From Bursaphelenchus xylophilus (lineage: Eukaryota > Nematoda > Chromadorea > Rhabditida > Aphelenchoididae), in contig CAJFCV020000004.1 in NCBI GenBank assembly GCA_904066235.2, positions 7,812,001 through 7,876,000 of the forward strand: 64,000 nt of DNA, read 5' to 3'. Below the pieces are notes generated by a model. The model was not told the origin of the DNA. It saw only the letters and a list, made by a program, of their open reading frames with translations, and ran no database searches. The stretch's first letter is position 1, and each line of letters starts with the position of its first letter. Position numbers and translations under genes: made by a program. This document shows positions 1-11,190 of this stretch, one piece after another.

Positions 1-434
1 TTTCATAAAGCGATCGCTAGGAAAAGATCCAACGCATTCATTTTCAGCTACATTCTTTCCCGAGACATCCGAGAAGACATTGTCCCCGTTTTTTCTCGTG
101 GAGCCATGTACATCTACACGAGAGAAGCGGTCAAGTCGTTGTTGGAGAATGCAAAGAAGATCAGTGTGTTCAGGGCTGAAGATGTTTATTTCAACGGGAT
201 CGTCAGCGAGGTAGCGGGTATCGAGAGAGTGCATTCGGATAAATTTTGCGTTAATTTGGTAAGACTTGTACAATTATTATAACATACTTCCTTAAAATCA
301 AGAAAATGGTGACTTCGGTATGACTCAAATTGCAGGCAGAAGACAAAAACATTGAGGACGGTCTAACTTACTGCGAACTTACTCCAACGCAACTGATGGA
401 ATATCATTTAAGAATAACTGGTAACCGGATATAA
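1..434 (+). CDS. GT31-like galactosyltransferase, 3' end (partial)
   Basis: Two exons are visible, 1-258 and 336-434, joined by a GTAAGA...TTGCAG intron (259-335); the 5' part lies outside the window. The first exon reads in frame from base 1 and contains FSRGAMYIYTREAV followed by FRAEDVYFNGIVSEVAGIE. This matches the C-terminal half of the Galactosyl_T (GT31) fold, where an aromatic/glycine acceptor-site block is followed by a conserved E-D-V acidic motif and G-I/A-G-I. Such enzymes transfer galactose or a related sugar from a UDP-sugar in the Golgi lumen. The last exon ends in a 32-codon tail with stop TAA at 432-434. AATAAA follows at 466-471, so the 3'UTR is very short. Exact substrate and subfamily cannot be told. 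Family call fairly sure, full gene not seen. Confidence 0.72.
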
Positions 435-465
435 CAGGTACTTTGTATGTGACTAGGTCGCTGTA

Positions 466-471
466 AATAAA
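466..471 (+). terminator. Poly(A) signal of the GT31-like gene
   Basis: A canonical AATAAA lies 32 nt after the stop codon of the upstream glycosyltransferase, on the same strand. It is the first such signal after that gene. Confidence 0.6.
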
Positions 472-1064
472 GTGTAACTTGTCGAAAATTAAAAAAAAAG
501 GAAAGAATTTAAAAATAAGGAAGAAATTTAAAGTATAACAGGTCATATGCAAGGCAGATCGAAGCGAATTGTTTTAAATTATAGTCGCAATAAAATCTTT
601 GGCTACCGTTTCCGCCAATAAAAACGGGCTTTGAAATGGAAAAATTGCATGAAGCATTGATGTTATTGGTACATATCTTTTTGAAAGTAATACATGAGAT
701 GGAGGTCTCCTCAGCCCTGTCAAAGAATCGCCAATCAGCCCTGTAGGACTTTGAAACCAAACACCCCATCATACGTTCTCCATGATTGCCATCGCCCGCT
801 TCTGATAAACTCCTAGCTACATTTCGCAGAACTCCGTTTCCGATTGTGAACTTTTGGGCACAATTTGTCCGCTTTCCCCCGCGCAGTCTGTTCGATTTGT
901 ATAAATAAACAGAATCAAAACTAGAGATCAGGCTTGAACCGTCAACTCAGCGGCTACATGGGGAACGGCGGATAATCCGGCTCCTTCCTCGAACTTCATT
1001 AAAACTTTATGTAACGGGAAATCTCAATTATCCCATCGCCTCAAATCCTCCACCGCAGGCGGAG
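472..1064. other. Intergenic region
   Basis: No gene is supported here. A short minus-strand ORF at 509-772 has no recognisable content or splice context. The last 150 bases become GC-richer and lead into the TATA box of the next gene, so this stretch probably carries its promoter. Confidence 0.5.
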
Positions 1065-1070
1065 TATAAA
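1065..1070 (+). promoter_or_regulatory. TATA box
   Basis: TATAAA lies 40 nt upstream of the ATG at 1110 in a locally GC-rich context. A strong TATA at this spacing implies a very short 5'UTR and suggests a highly expressed, tissue-specific secreted product. Confidence 0.6.
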
Positions 1071-1109
1071 ACCCCACCTCTGGCAAACAGCCGCATCACA
1101 TCAACCACC

Positions 1110-1822
1110 ATGTCTATGGTTAGAGTCGCAGTCCTTCTGGCGTTGGTCGCCTACGCTTCGGCTACTGTCTCTTGTCCCAAGACCAAGGCCGCCTTTGCGA
1201 AGTGGATTTCGGACAAAGTTGACGACGATTTGATCGAGCTGGGCTTCACCAGTATTTACAATGACACACAGAAGGGCGTCGCTTACAACAAAGTGGCTTC
1301 TGGTAAGTTTACAATAATTATTGGAGGGAATGCAAGGGCTTTTAACATGGTTTTCGTTAAAATCAAGCTCGCTTCATCTGTTCCAGTAGTTAGAAAAATG
1401 CAGTTTCTTCGGTTTCAAGCAATTTCTGATGGCTCTTTATAGAGTTTTGTTAACAATTTTAATAAATCAAATTTGCAGACCTCTACGATTCCTGCAGCAG
1501 TAAACTCCTCGGTGAAACCGCATTCTACGGCCCAGCAATGAAGTTGTACACCGGCCTCTCCAACTGGAAAACTGTCTTGAACAAGGCCATCACTCAGATC
1601 AAGAAGACCTGCAAACCCTACTATGTCAACAGACTCCTCAAGAACAAGCCCAAGACTGTCGCCGCCTTCGACAAGAAGATTGGCGGATGGATTGTAAAGA
1701 AGGTGGTCCGAGGAACCATGCTCAACATCAAGGGCGTCGTCTCGGCCTCTGACTGGAAACAGATCCTCTCCGATTTGTGGACCCCCATCCGATTCGACAA
1801 GAACGGCTTCACCAAGCCTTAA
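1110..1822 (+). CDS. Small secreted protein, unknown family
   Basis: Two exons, 1110-1302 and 1479-1822, are joined by a GTAAGT...TTGCAG intron; phase 1 fits exactly (split Asp codon), giving 178 aa. Residues 1-18 form a clear signal peptide, with a hydrophobic core and an Ala-Ser-Ala cleavage site. The mature protein is lysine-rich with no other membrane segment. It has three cysteines (22, 70, 109) and one N-glycosylation sequon, Asn51-Asp-Thr. Codon use is strongly biased to GC-ending codons (AAG, CTC, ATC) compared with neighbouring DNA, which together with the TATA box suggests high expression. I do not recognise the family. An in-frame Met at residue 3 could be the true start. That this is a real gene is likely; its function is unknown. 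It is probably extracellular, for example secreted from gut or hypodermis (inference). Confidence 0.8.
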
Positions 1823-1874
1823 GCACCTGTAGTCCGCGCGTTTTTTGTACGATGTGTCTTGGCTTTGTTGTAAG

Positions 1875-1910
1875 AATAAATTCCGATTTACCTTGTGGAC
1901 TGAGAATAAA
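1875..1910 (+). terminator. Two poly(A) signals after the secreted-protein gene
   Basis: AATAAA occurs at 1875-1880 and again at 1905-1910, 53 and 83 nt after the stop codon. This allows two short alternative 3' ends. Confidence 0.55.
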
Positions 1911-2537
1911 AAGGTAACAGCACCAAAATTCAGCTGGGGTCGTAAGGGATTTACCGTTTTGTCATCATGTTTCGACCAGATTGAGTGCTCGGGTTGCGAC
2001 GTTTAGATCTGCTCTAAATTCCGAGTACGTAATCCATCAAATGCAGATACCAATTCCTAAAGTCTTTGCTTCGGGTCGGCACAGAGCCAAAAGCATTAGA
2101 CAGATCTTTGGAACCGAGAGACTATCGGAAATTAGGAATAAAGATAAGATATAAAAGGGTTCTTGGGCGATACCAGTTTGAATTACTGTTCATAGGAAAC
2201 AGGTTTTATGCTAAAAACATGAAATATAATAGAATAATCACTTTCCTTATCAAAAAAATGAAATTTTTTTGTTTGTCACCTTTCGACCTAAAAATCTCGT
2301 AGATTCTGTAAAGTGCGTCCCGAAAATCTTTGTGAGTCTTGATCCTGTACCATTTTAGCAGCACTGCGTACAATCTGGATCCTTATTTCTACATCAAAAT
2401 CATCAAATTTTTCGAAAAAAGTTTCTTTTTTTTGTGTTTTGCATCTACCATAACCCGAACCCAACTGTGTCTTATGACTCGTATTTTATGTAAAAACAAT
2501 AAATAAATCCGGATAAACTCGACAAAAAAACCGTCGG
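1911..2537. other. Intergenic, tail-to-tail region
   Basis: This lies between the plus-strand secreted-protein gene and the 3' end of the minus-strand GPCR. A 78-codon plus-strand ORF at 2066-2302 shows no family features. I saw no canonical AATAAA on the minus strand for the GPCR. Confidence 0.45.
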
Positions 2538-4603
2538 CTATTTGGACGAGGTGGATGCTCTCTTGCTGCGCGTGAAATCGTTGGAGAGACCCGCTTTCCT
2601 TGTGTTCTCATTAAACGAAGTTGTATTTACATCCCCGATCTGGAGTTGGACCCGCCGACCAGTGCGTGCCGGTGATCCGCAGATCGATTGGTCCATGGAG
2701 TCGTGAAGATGGATGGAGTGGTGCTGGGAACCGGCATTGCTGATCTTCGGCATGGAAGTGTTCGTGGTCATACTACTGTACTTCTTCCGCCCCGACTCTT
2801 GGCACTAAATTTCAATTTTTAAGGTTGTTTTGATGGATGGGGAAAGTGAAGGTAAGGAAAAGCGTTTCTTTGATTCTTGCCCATAATTAAGACACGAATA
2901 GAACCAAAATTAGAAAAGCAGGAATAAATTTGTAAAATACAATAAAAAAGTTTACCAAATGTGAGCTGAGTATGACCATTGTCCGCTGTCGGAAATGTGT
3001 TGAGCTCAGACAGAAAAGGACAAAATTCAGGACCTTTCCAGAGACAAGAAGTGTGTTCAGCAAAGTAATAACATTGTTATCCATGGTAACTCCATTCTGG
3101 TTCAGGTGCTCCCAAAGAAATGGACCTAGTGTTGGAAGCTGGAAACATACATATTTTGCACTTGGAGGTAAGATACAAAGATCGCTTATGTTATACTACT
3201 TTCGACGACAAAAAAATATTTTTGTATAAAATTTAGCCATATTTTTTGTGAATCACGGCTTACATGTGTAACAGTGAAGCAAGTAACAATCGCCAGAACT
3301 GTCGCCGTGACCCTCCGTTCTTGCCGCTGCACCGTCCCAGCATCACTGTACCTGCTAAAAGAAGAGCGATTGAAAAAAGCTTTCGGCTTACACAAATCTG
3401 GATTCCACCTGTTTATCGGTGACAAGACGAGGTAATATCTCCCGTTTACGTAGGAAATATATAAGAGATACGTTGAGAATGGCAACAGCGATAACGGGGA
3501 GCGCGACACCCAACAGAGTCTGAAAGATTTTGGCATATCCAATGTAGGCGATGTAAAACTTGGAGGTGCCGGATCTCTGAAATGTAATGCCAGTGAAATT
3601 TTATACCATTTTTTGGGCTATTACATACGGATAAAAAAGTTAGCGAAACCGTATGTAAAAAAAAGCAACAAAAATTCGTGGGAACAAACAGTTTTTTCAC
3701 AACTTACCTGCGTTGAATGCCGATAAACAGCCTTGATAGTGTTACATTTGGTTGAGATAATCGACACGTCATATTCAATATGATGAGAGAAGGTCAAGGC
3801 AAATGCGAAAAGAAAAACAATCGAAATCAAGGTAAACAGTAATCGATCGCGTAGCTGAAACCGTGTGTGCATTGGTCGTCGAACACCCGTAAATCTCTCA
3901 ATTGAAACGGCCAATACCATCCTGAATTAGAACCAATATATAAAAATATAAGAAAAAGCTGTATAAAACGACCTGGTTAAGATCAAAGAGAAAATACCAA
4001 TGAAAGAAGCGCTTACCACGACGCCGCTACTGAGAACATGTTGGCAAAGGCGACGGCATGCGTTTTGTAACGAAGAAATAAATATGCAAACCACGTGCTC
4101 GAATAAAATAATGGAAATGATGCCAGGGAAAAGGGCAGTAGACAAACGAGGAAGGCCAAATCAGCAAATGCCATGGCCGAGAGCAATGTGTTCGCCTGAA
4201 ACGACAAGTTTTATCAAAAAACGGATCACTGATATTTGTTGATGTCTTGGCTAGAAAATCTCTTTAGAAAATGGTAATATTAGGTTCATAAACCTCTGCA
4301 CGAAGAGGAAAACAGACTTTCAAAACAAGCTCTGCAAGAAATTTTGCTCTGTTTTCCTTGAAAAGCACGGCAACTTGCCTGATTTTTCATCCCAGCACTC
4401 AACAAAACGATCAAATTGATGCAATTCCCAGCCACTCCAAGGATAAACTGAACTGGAAATACGTAGTGTTGGACATAATAATCCGTAGTCCCCACTGTCA
4501 GCGGCATCATCAACTGCGCCGCACAGCCGATCGGGATCTCTTGATTGTGCCTCAGGGCATCGAAGAACTTGACTTGACGAGCGAGCACACCCGTTTCGTT
4601 CAT
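2538..4603 (-). CDS. Rhodopsin-family GPCR, neuropeptide (FMRFamide-like) receptor type
   Basis: Seven exons on the minus strand, 5' to 3': 4603-4379, 4195-4017, 3921-3708, 3576-3392, 3354-3264, 3138-2956, 2804-2538. All phases match, giving 447 aa. The extracellular N-terminus carries the sequon Asn2-Glu-Thr. TM1 is about residues 48-70. TM2 starts after ANTLLSAMAFAD. TM3 ends in ERF (143-145), standing for DRY. TM6 is ATVLAIVTCFTV. TM7 is VSGKVLNFVLFCL, with NFVLF in place of NPxxY. A Ser/Thr-rich basic tail follows (exon 7). The usual TM3 cysteine is not seen, a trait I associate with some nematode FMRFamide/myosuppressin-like receptors. These act at the neuronal plasma membrane through G proteins. 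Intron 1 has a GC donor (CAG|GCAAGT), and intron 4 is 37 nt with a tandem acceptor. Ligand unknown. Subfamily uncertain, GPCR identity firm. Confidence 0.85.
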
Positions 4604-7600
4604 GGTCTTGGAGCGCTTATTAATCGGGATGAGTGAAATTCAAATTAAAAGGCCCCAAGATGGAGAGGAGATGGTTCGGCCGCTCTCTCGGCCGTTTTGC
4701 TTCAGCCAAAGATCTCTCTCTACAAAACAAATTAAGGAATGTAAGAAATGACAGGCGAGGTCTCGGAATTAAAGTTGAGAATCAAACTATACTTGATTCA
4801 AACATGCATTTAGAACTAGGTTTAGGCAATGTGGTAAACGTATGACAAAAAATTACCTTGGTTTCAGGATTTAATTCCAAAACCGCCAGTCACAGAGAGG
4901 GGATAAAACCACAACGCAATTGATGAAAGTTATTTTAGAGTTGAGTTCAAAAGAGCAGTAAACACAAAAAATAATCATAAAAGGGATTGATTAACGGTCT
5001 TTGAAAGAGAAAGGTTGCAGAGAATTAGTAGAGCCGGTAAGACAAAAAACATTACTTTAAAGATCCCTCTAAAGCATCAGAGTTTTTTAGCCGTTTACGC
5101 TCAGCTTACAGTTGATCCTGAGACCTACAAGCCCGAAACTTCGAAAAGAGACGTCAATATTTTGAACGCCCCAAGACTGGCCAGACGAAGTGATGTTAGC
5201 TTGCGTTTATTAAACTACAAGCGTCTCAAAACCACTTGAACTTTAACTACAAAACCGCTTCATTATCTCTACAATACTCTCCAAAAATCTCCTAATTATT
5301 TATTCATAAACAAACCGACCAAAAAATTAGACCCCTTCTCAAACACCAAACCGGAATTTTTCGGACATTGGAGGGAAAAAAGCGGCGCCAAAGTAAATAA
5401 TCAAAAGTCGGAGACTTTAATTTAAGCACATGAGGGTTTTAATTAAATGCCCTTGGTTTTATTGTAGATTTCCGTGGGAAAACACGGGCCGGGCCCGGCA
5501 ATTCTTTGCAGAAATGAGATTTTTATCAAGACCAATAGCCAATCACTGGGGAATATGGACGAGGAGAGCTGTCTAGAGGCAATGATGAAAAGAAAATTTG
5601 GAAAGCTGTTGCGATTTGGACGACAGTGTAAATGAAAACAGCTTCCGGGTAGAAAAAATGAGGTTTGGAGACATTCCGAAATTTTTGGGTCAAGTGTTGC
5701 TCTGACATAAAAACACTTTTGGGAATGGTTACGATTTGATGCTCAGATCATTTCCAATTTTCCATATACCTAGACCACATATCAATTTCAAAAAATATAA
5801 GCTAGAGGCAAGGTCGTAAACCATGCACCTCCCTTTCTCGAAATCTTAGCAGTCCCTCTTATAGGGCACTACCCTCACACTTGTCCTAATACATATAAAT
5901 AGCTCCATAAAAAATCGTAAAAGTTCGCCTCTTGCTTCATCTTAAATCGTACAGTACACAGAATAAAAGTGTACTTAAAACTATCGAAAATGCCGCGACT
6001 CCAAACATGAACGTTTGCTAGAGGCCAGATATGGATGTACTTTTACGGAGCGGTATAAACAAAAACAGCTCCAAGGCGAATGAGATTAGCGCCTTTAACA
6101 GGTCTGGATATCTACGTGGACGACATAAAAATTTCAAAACGTCAGAGTTATTATTTTAATCCTGCGGATTTTTAAATAACTGTAAGTAAGGAGGAAATGT
6201 AAGGAAAGAGTTAGCAGTTTTCAGTGGCTCTTGAGTGGGATAGATGAGTTAAATTGGGCAACGAGGAAAGGATAAAAATGGATAAAATCACAAAAGGCAA
6301 AAAATAATGAGGATCATGAAAAGCAAAAAAATTAAAAAACATTGAACGGGGAAGGAGTATTAAATTTGTATTCCGGGCAATATTGTATATAAATAGACAG
6401 TTAATGTTCCTATTCTTCTGTTTACTATTTAAGATTGTGAGATACCGGAAATTCACGCTTAAATATTCGGCACGAAAATCTTCAGTCCCCTTTTTCTAGA
6501 GAGGGCATGGGTTCTTGAGACTGTGCTTTGGTACGCAAAATCAGTAAACACATAGCCAAAAAGTATTTTTTTTGACGGCTCCGCGTTCCGCGCACTCTCG
6601 TCGGCAAAGATCGTCGAGTATCATCGAGGTCCCCAAAGACGATGGTAAATTTCCGGAAGATTAAGATACGGTCTGTGCAAGCCCTACCGTCCTCATTTTA
6701 AGGAAATTCAGCAGTGCCACTTTGGCTCCTTCCCTCGTATAAATTAAAGCCTTACCTTTACTGAAAGTACTTGCTATTGTCAGGTAAATATCCCAAAAAT
6801 AAGACCACAAGTGCATACGCAGAGCCCTCAAACCTCACGGCTGAGATTAAATTATATTGCGGCAAAGGGCATTAAGTGTTTTGTATCCCATCAAGGGGTT
6901 GGAAATGCCTATTTTTACAAGTACAATATCAAATAAGAAACTGTCGGCTTTATAAACGCTAATGTACTTGAAGTTGTCGCAGATTGAAGGGAAAACTGCT
7001 GTAGTAAATGTTGGAGTAGTGGTAAAAAGAAACATGTACAATAAATGGAGTATTGGAGACTGAAGATGTATCGAAAAGTATGAACGGACCATATAAGTTT
7101 TATAGTTAGAGACGTCGTAGCCACAAATATTGAAATCCACGTAAACAAATGCAGCAAACAAGGTGTTCAAAGTATTGAGAGAACCGGGCGACAACCCGGT
7201 AATTGGAAAGCCTATTATTACATAAGCTCGAAATCAACAAAAAAACAGTGAAACGGGCTCAAAAAGGCGGAAAATGGGAAATACGGCGTGAAAAAATGGG
7301 CCAGAAATAAGGGCCAAGCACCGAAAATTATGCGAATCACATCATTACGAGTGACATAATACTGGTTAAAAAATAAAAGCGCACCAGATATGTTTGGAGA
7401 AGTCAAAAACAAGATTCGAAGCGAGATTTTTCGAATTTATAAATCTTAAACCTCCGTTGTTTCTGCATAACGCGGTCCAGCATTTTTATGTATAATACCC
7501 TTTTCAATCATACCAATTTTTATCGAAAGGATATAAAAAAAATTGAAGGTCTCAGCATTGCCCATTACCGTCTTCATACGAGATATGCCTATTCCCGACA

Positions 7601-10600
7601 GTCACACTCGAAGTCACTGGTTCTATGCTTTTTGGATTCCAAAACAAATTTAATTAGGGTTGTTATTAGTCCGGTCGAGATACAAAGTAGAAGGAGTTTC
7701 GCAACTAGAATGCTTACAATCATAATTTCCGTGGCTATACTGTAAACAGCGCAAAGTATACCCAAAATGTTTTTTTTTCAATCTGGTGGGATACTATTAA
7801 ACGGTCAAAAAATTGAAATTTTAAAAATTTTTGGATGCAAGAATTTCAAATACCACTAATTTTCGAAAAAGGAACACTTAAATATCCATAAAATGTAAGA
7901 CAGGTCCCAAAAACTTCCTCTTCCCCCACCTCCACATTTGACACTTCCCCTTTTCTCAATCCAATAAACGTCGCTTCAGTTTATCTCGATGCCCGCGAGG
8001 CAAACATGACCGACATCCAAACATTTTTCAAATTAAGCTAAATATGGCCCAAATGAACCGCCGCATTTTGGCTGGCTGTTTGGATTTGAAGTCCACTCCA
8101 GGACATAAAGTCATTAAATTTAAACTTTTCAAAGTTTTCGGAATGAAATAAAAAGAGTGACGCAGTTGGAACATAAACAGACCATGCTCGTATCAGACGT
8201 AAGAGGCAGATGATACTTGCTGTACGACATGAACAGGAAGCGTGTTTGAATACTCCGAAACAAGTTTGGGTATTTGAATACGCCAATTTCTCAGAAAGCA
8301 TCAATTTGAAAAATGATGACTAAAATCTACATACTGTATAAATAAATTTCTCATAAAATCCAACCGCGTTCTGCATTCACCGAGAAAATCGCCTTAGAAA
8401 ATAATTGTATCCGTACTTAATCAAAACCTTCCCAATTTTTATAAAACCTACTGTTCGACGTAACCTTTTAGACTTCAGAAACCAACAACTTGCACTTATA
8501 CTACCATTCTAAAAAAGGTCAGTACATGGCGAAACCGCGAGTCCTTACTAATTCAGATGCTGTTCTGAATGTTTATGTTGTAGTACTTGAAGCTAAATCT
8601 GTATTTTCTAGAAAAGCCTGACTGATAGACGTGGCGTGGCAAAAGGACGAGTACAAAGGAAGTGGAAAAACCGTGCAAAAATTGTAAAAAACAAAACTCA
8701 CTGGCAGATAAACAAAAGCCATGCGAACCACTGTCAAATTGCCGGGAAGGATGCCAAAGTGCATTAAGTAAATTATATAAAGGAAACGCACACAAGTTCA
8801 GAGTAAAATGTATTCAGGTCTATACGAGGCCTTTAGCCTGCATCATGCTGAAATATTTAGATCCAAAATTGCAAAAATTCGGTACCGTCTAGTCATCTGC
8901 TTGGAAACAGATGTTGTTATGTTCAAGGTGTGAAACAGAAAGAGAACTTTGCAAAAATGTTGTTCTGCGCAAGCCGTCCAACATTATACGAGATATCTTT
9001 GCGGACCGTCTCTTACTGTCTCTCGTCTGAATGTATCGAAAGATCGCTGTTCGACTTTCTTCCCTAAAAAAATGTCTAAAACTTTTTCAAAGTTGAAACT
9101 CCACACAAGAGCAGTAGACCATCCCTCCTCGGATTAACTCATCAGCTATGTAATAATCGCTCTTCACGGTTTCGGTAAATAATCGCTCAACGAGTTGTCA
9201 AAACCATCTGGCCTCGGGCCTAACTCAATTCCGCGCATTTATTATTATGAGGAGGAGAAATGATGCTCCCGCAAATTTCCCTAATGAGTCTTATTCGAAT
9301 TCCGTGCTTCTTTCGAAAGCCACGGGAGGTCCAAATCACGTGGCCGTTGGGTTCGAGAAATTTGAGAAAATACGATAGAAGATGCCCTGCATAATTGGAA
9401 ATGGGAGGAAAACATGACCTTTAAGTTGAGGGTAGTTTGGGAGGGGTACTGAGAACAGGAGGAGGAGGCCAGACAAGCAGCGGTTAATGAGTTATTTACG
9501 GCAGATTTTTGAGTCCCAGACATAGTTCGCGGGAGTCTAGATGTGTGATTCTAAAAGCAAATAAAAAAGCTGTTGAAAATACCGCTTGTTATTTCTTGAG
9601 AACCTTAAATCGAGCATTGCAATATGTAGAAGACGACATGTTCAGCGATCTGAAAGGCTTTACATTTTGTAAAAAAAAATTTTCTTCCTCAAAGAGGAAC
9701 CAAATGAAGTGCTTTACTGCACCATTCGTTAAGTCGCTGGCGTGATTTCGGCAACATGCACAGTGCAAGGAAAGTCAAGGTATGGCCCATGGCCCAAAAA
9801 AAGCCATCTGCACGGTGCAAAAGCCTACAATTTGCACAGAGCAAGGTGAATTTTGTTTTTCACAGTGCGTGTCGCCGATTCCACTCCAGCGACTATACGA
9901 ACGGACTAGTAGTCTCAAACCTCGCGTAAATTTCAAATTAATAAAACCGTAAGAACCCTGCGGCATTTCCATTGTCTCATTGAGAGATTAAGTAGAAGGA
10001 GATGCTTCAAAAGTTTGTATTTTACACTTTGTCCTCACCGAAACGTGAGGACAACGTTCTCAGCAGTTAAGTTCAACCCCATTTCAAGTAACTAATCTAT
10101 ACAAAACAGTCCGAATAATTCAAAAACACGATCGTTGGTCGTATTCCTATCAAATTTCCTCTAATATGAACCGTCGAATTAGACGCCTCGGATTTCTTAC
10201 ATCCCAGATATTCAAACAATTCTCGAATTTAATGCCACCCCCAGAAGTGACAAAGTGTTAAAAACGAACATGGCCAGACGTTTGGGACATTTAATATTAT
10301 CCTGACGTTAAAAGGGCCCAGAACAATATATAATTCATGCAAATACAGGATATCACACTTTTTTGAGATTTCGGAGTGGATTGTCATAGAAAATGCCCGA
10401 ATATGGAACAGTAAATGCAATTCAATGGTTACTTCTCAGTTCTGGAAATTACCTACGGCGTTATTTTTTTGGAATGGAATGACCGTAATAAGATTGTAAT
10501 ATTCTATTTTCCTATTTAAAACTTTGTAAGCGTGTTCTGAAAAGCAGCAAATAATTCGCTGAAAGTTGGATCTCGTATTGTTTAGCGACAGCCGAGAAAT

Positions 10601-11188
10601 TTTCCTTCGCAAGAGAGTACAGCGAATGGGGAGATCAGACAGTAACTCCGACGCTCATCCAGTTGTGTCTCTTGCAAAGTCATCAAATTACCCGAAACCA
10701 GAACCAAGCAACTACTCTTATAAACCACTTTCAATTGTAAACCGAGCTCCAGCAAACGCAGACACAATAAAAAAAGAAGCTCGCTTCCGAGTTTGTTGAC
10801 GACTGTCGCACAACGCCGCTCATTGCCCGGGACTTCCCTTGGCCGCTCTACTTTTATCGATAATTAAATTCCAGGACGAACTTGAGTGTTTCTCAGGCTG
10901 AAAACAATAATTAAGTTTGCAAATCCCCAGATTGTTAAACGTGTTTTTGTTATTCCTTACAGGGTTCAGCCGAGGGAGGACGCTGGAAATGGGGATTGGT
11001 CGGGGAGAGAACGAGGGGTGAATGCAACGAAATGAGATGTACCAACAGTGCAATCCGTGGATGAACGTGGAAGAGATTACAGATGAGGTGAACAGAATGT
11101 GGGATTCATGTGATACAGTAAAGAAAGTTCGAAGTTTCTTCAAGGTGGCACACCGAAATCAAATGGAAAAATAAGCAAATAAGCCAAA
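4604..11188. other. Gene-poor intergenic region, 6.6 kb
   Basis: I find no exon chain with matching phases on either strand. Predicted ORFs are short, AT-rich and overlap one another in several frames. The first few hundred bases probably hold the GPCR promoter. Small structures include a palindrome CCGGGCCCGG near 5489 and a hairpin with 8-bp arms GTCCTCAC/GTGAGGAC at 10031-10052. A copy of a dispersed repeat lies at 9858-9911. An ORF at 10566-10799, rich in Ser, Asn and Pro near its middle, is unsupported. Confidence 0.45.
9858..9911 (+). repeat. Dispersed repeat, copy 1
   Basis: A stretch of about 50 bp starting CACAGTGC and ending GAACGGACTAGT matches 57111-57163 in the same orientation, with roughly 41 of 50 identical positions counted by eye. 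The core CACTCCAGCG and the end are the best conserved parts. The function and full length of the repeat are unknown. Confidence 0.55.
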
Positions 11189-11190
11189 TA

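Noticed and set aside
2550..2800. Coding-like plus-strand frames, one ending in a hydrophobic stretch and TAA
   Set aside because: The minus strand is the true C-terminal exon of the GPCR, joined in phase to TM7; the plus-strand frames are its shadow.
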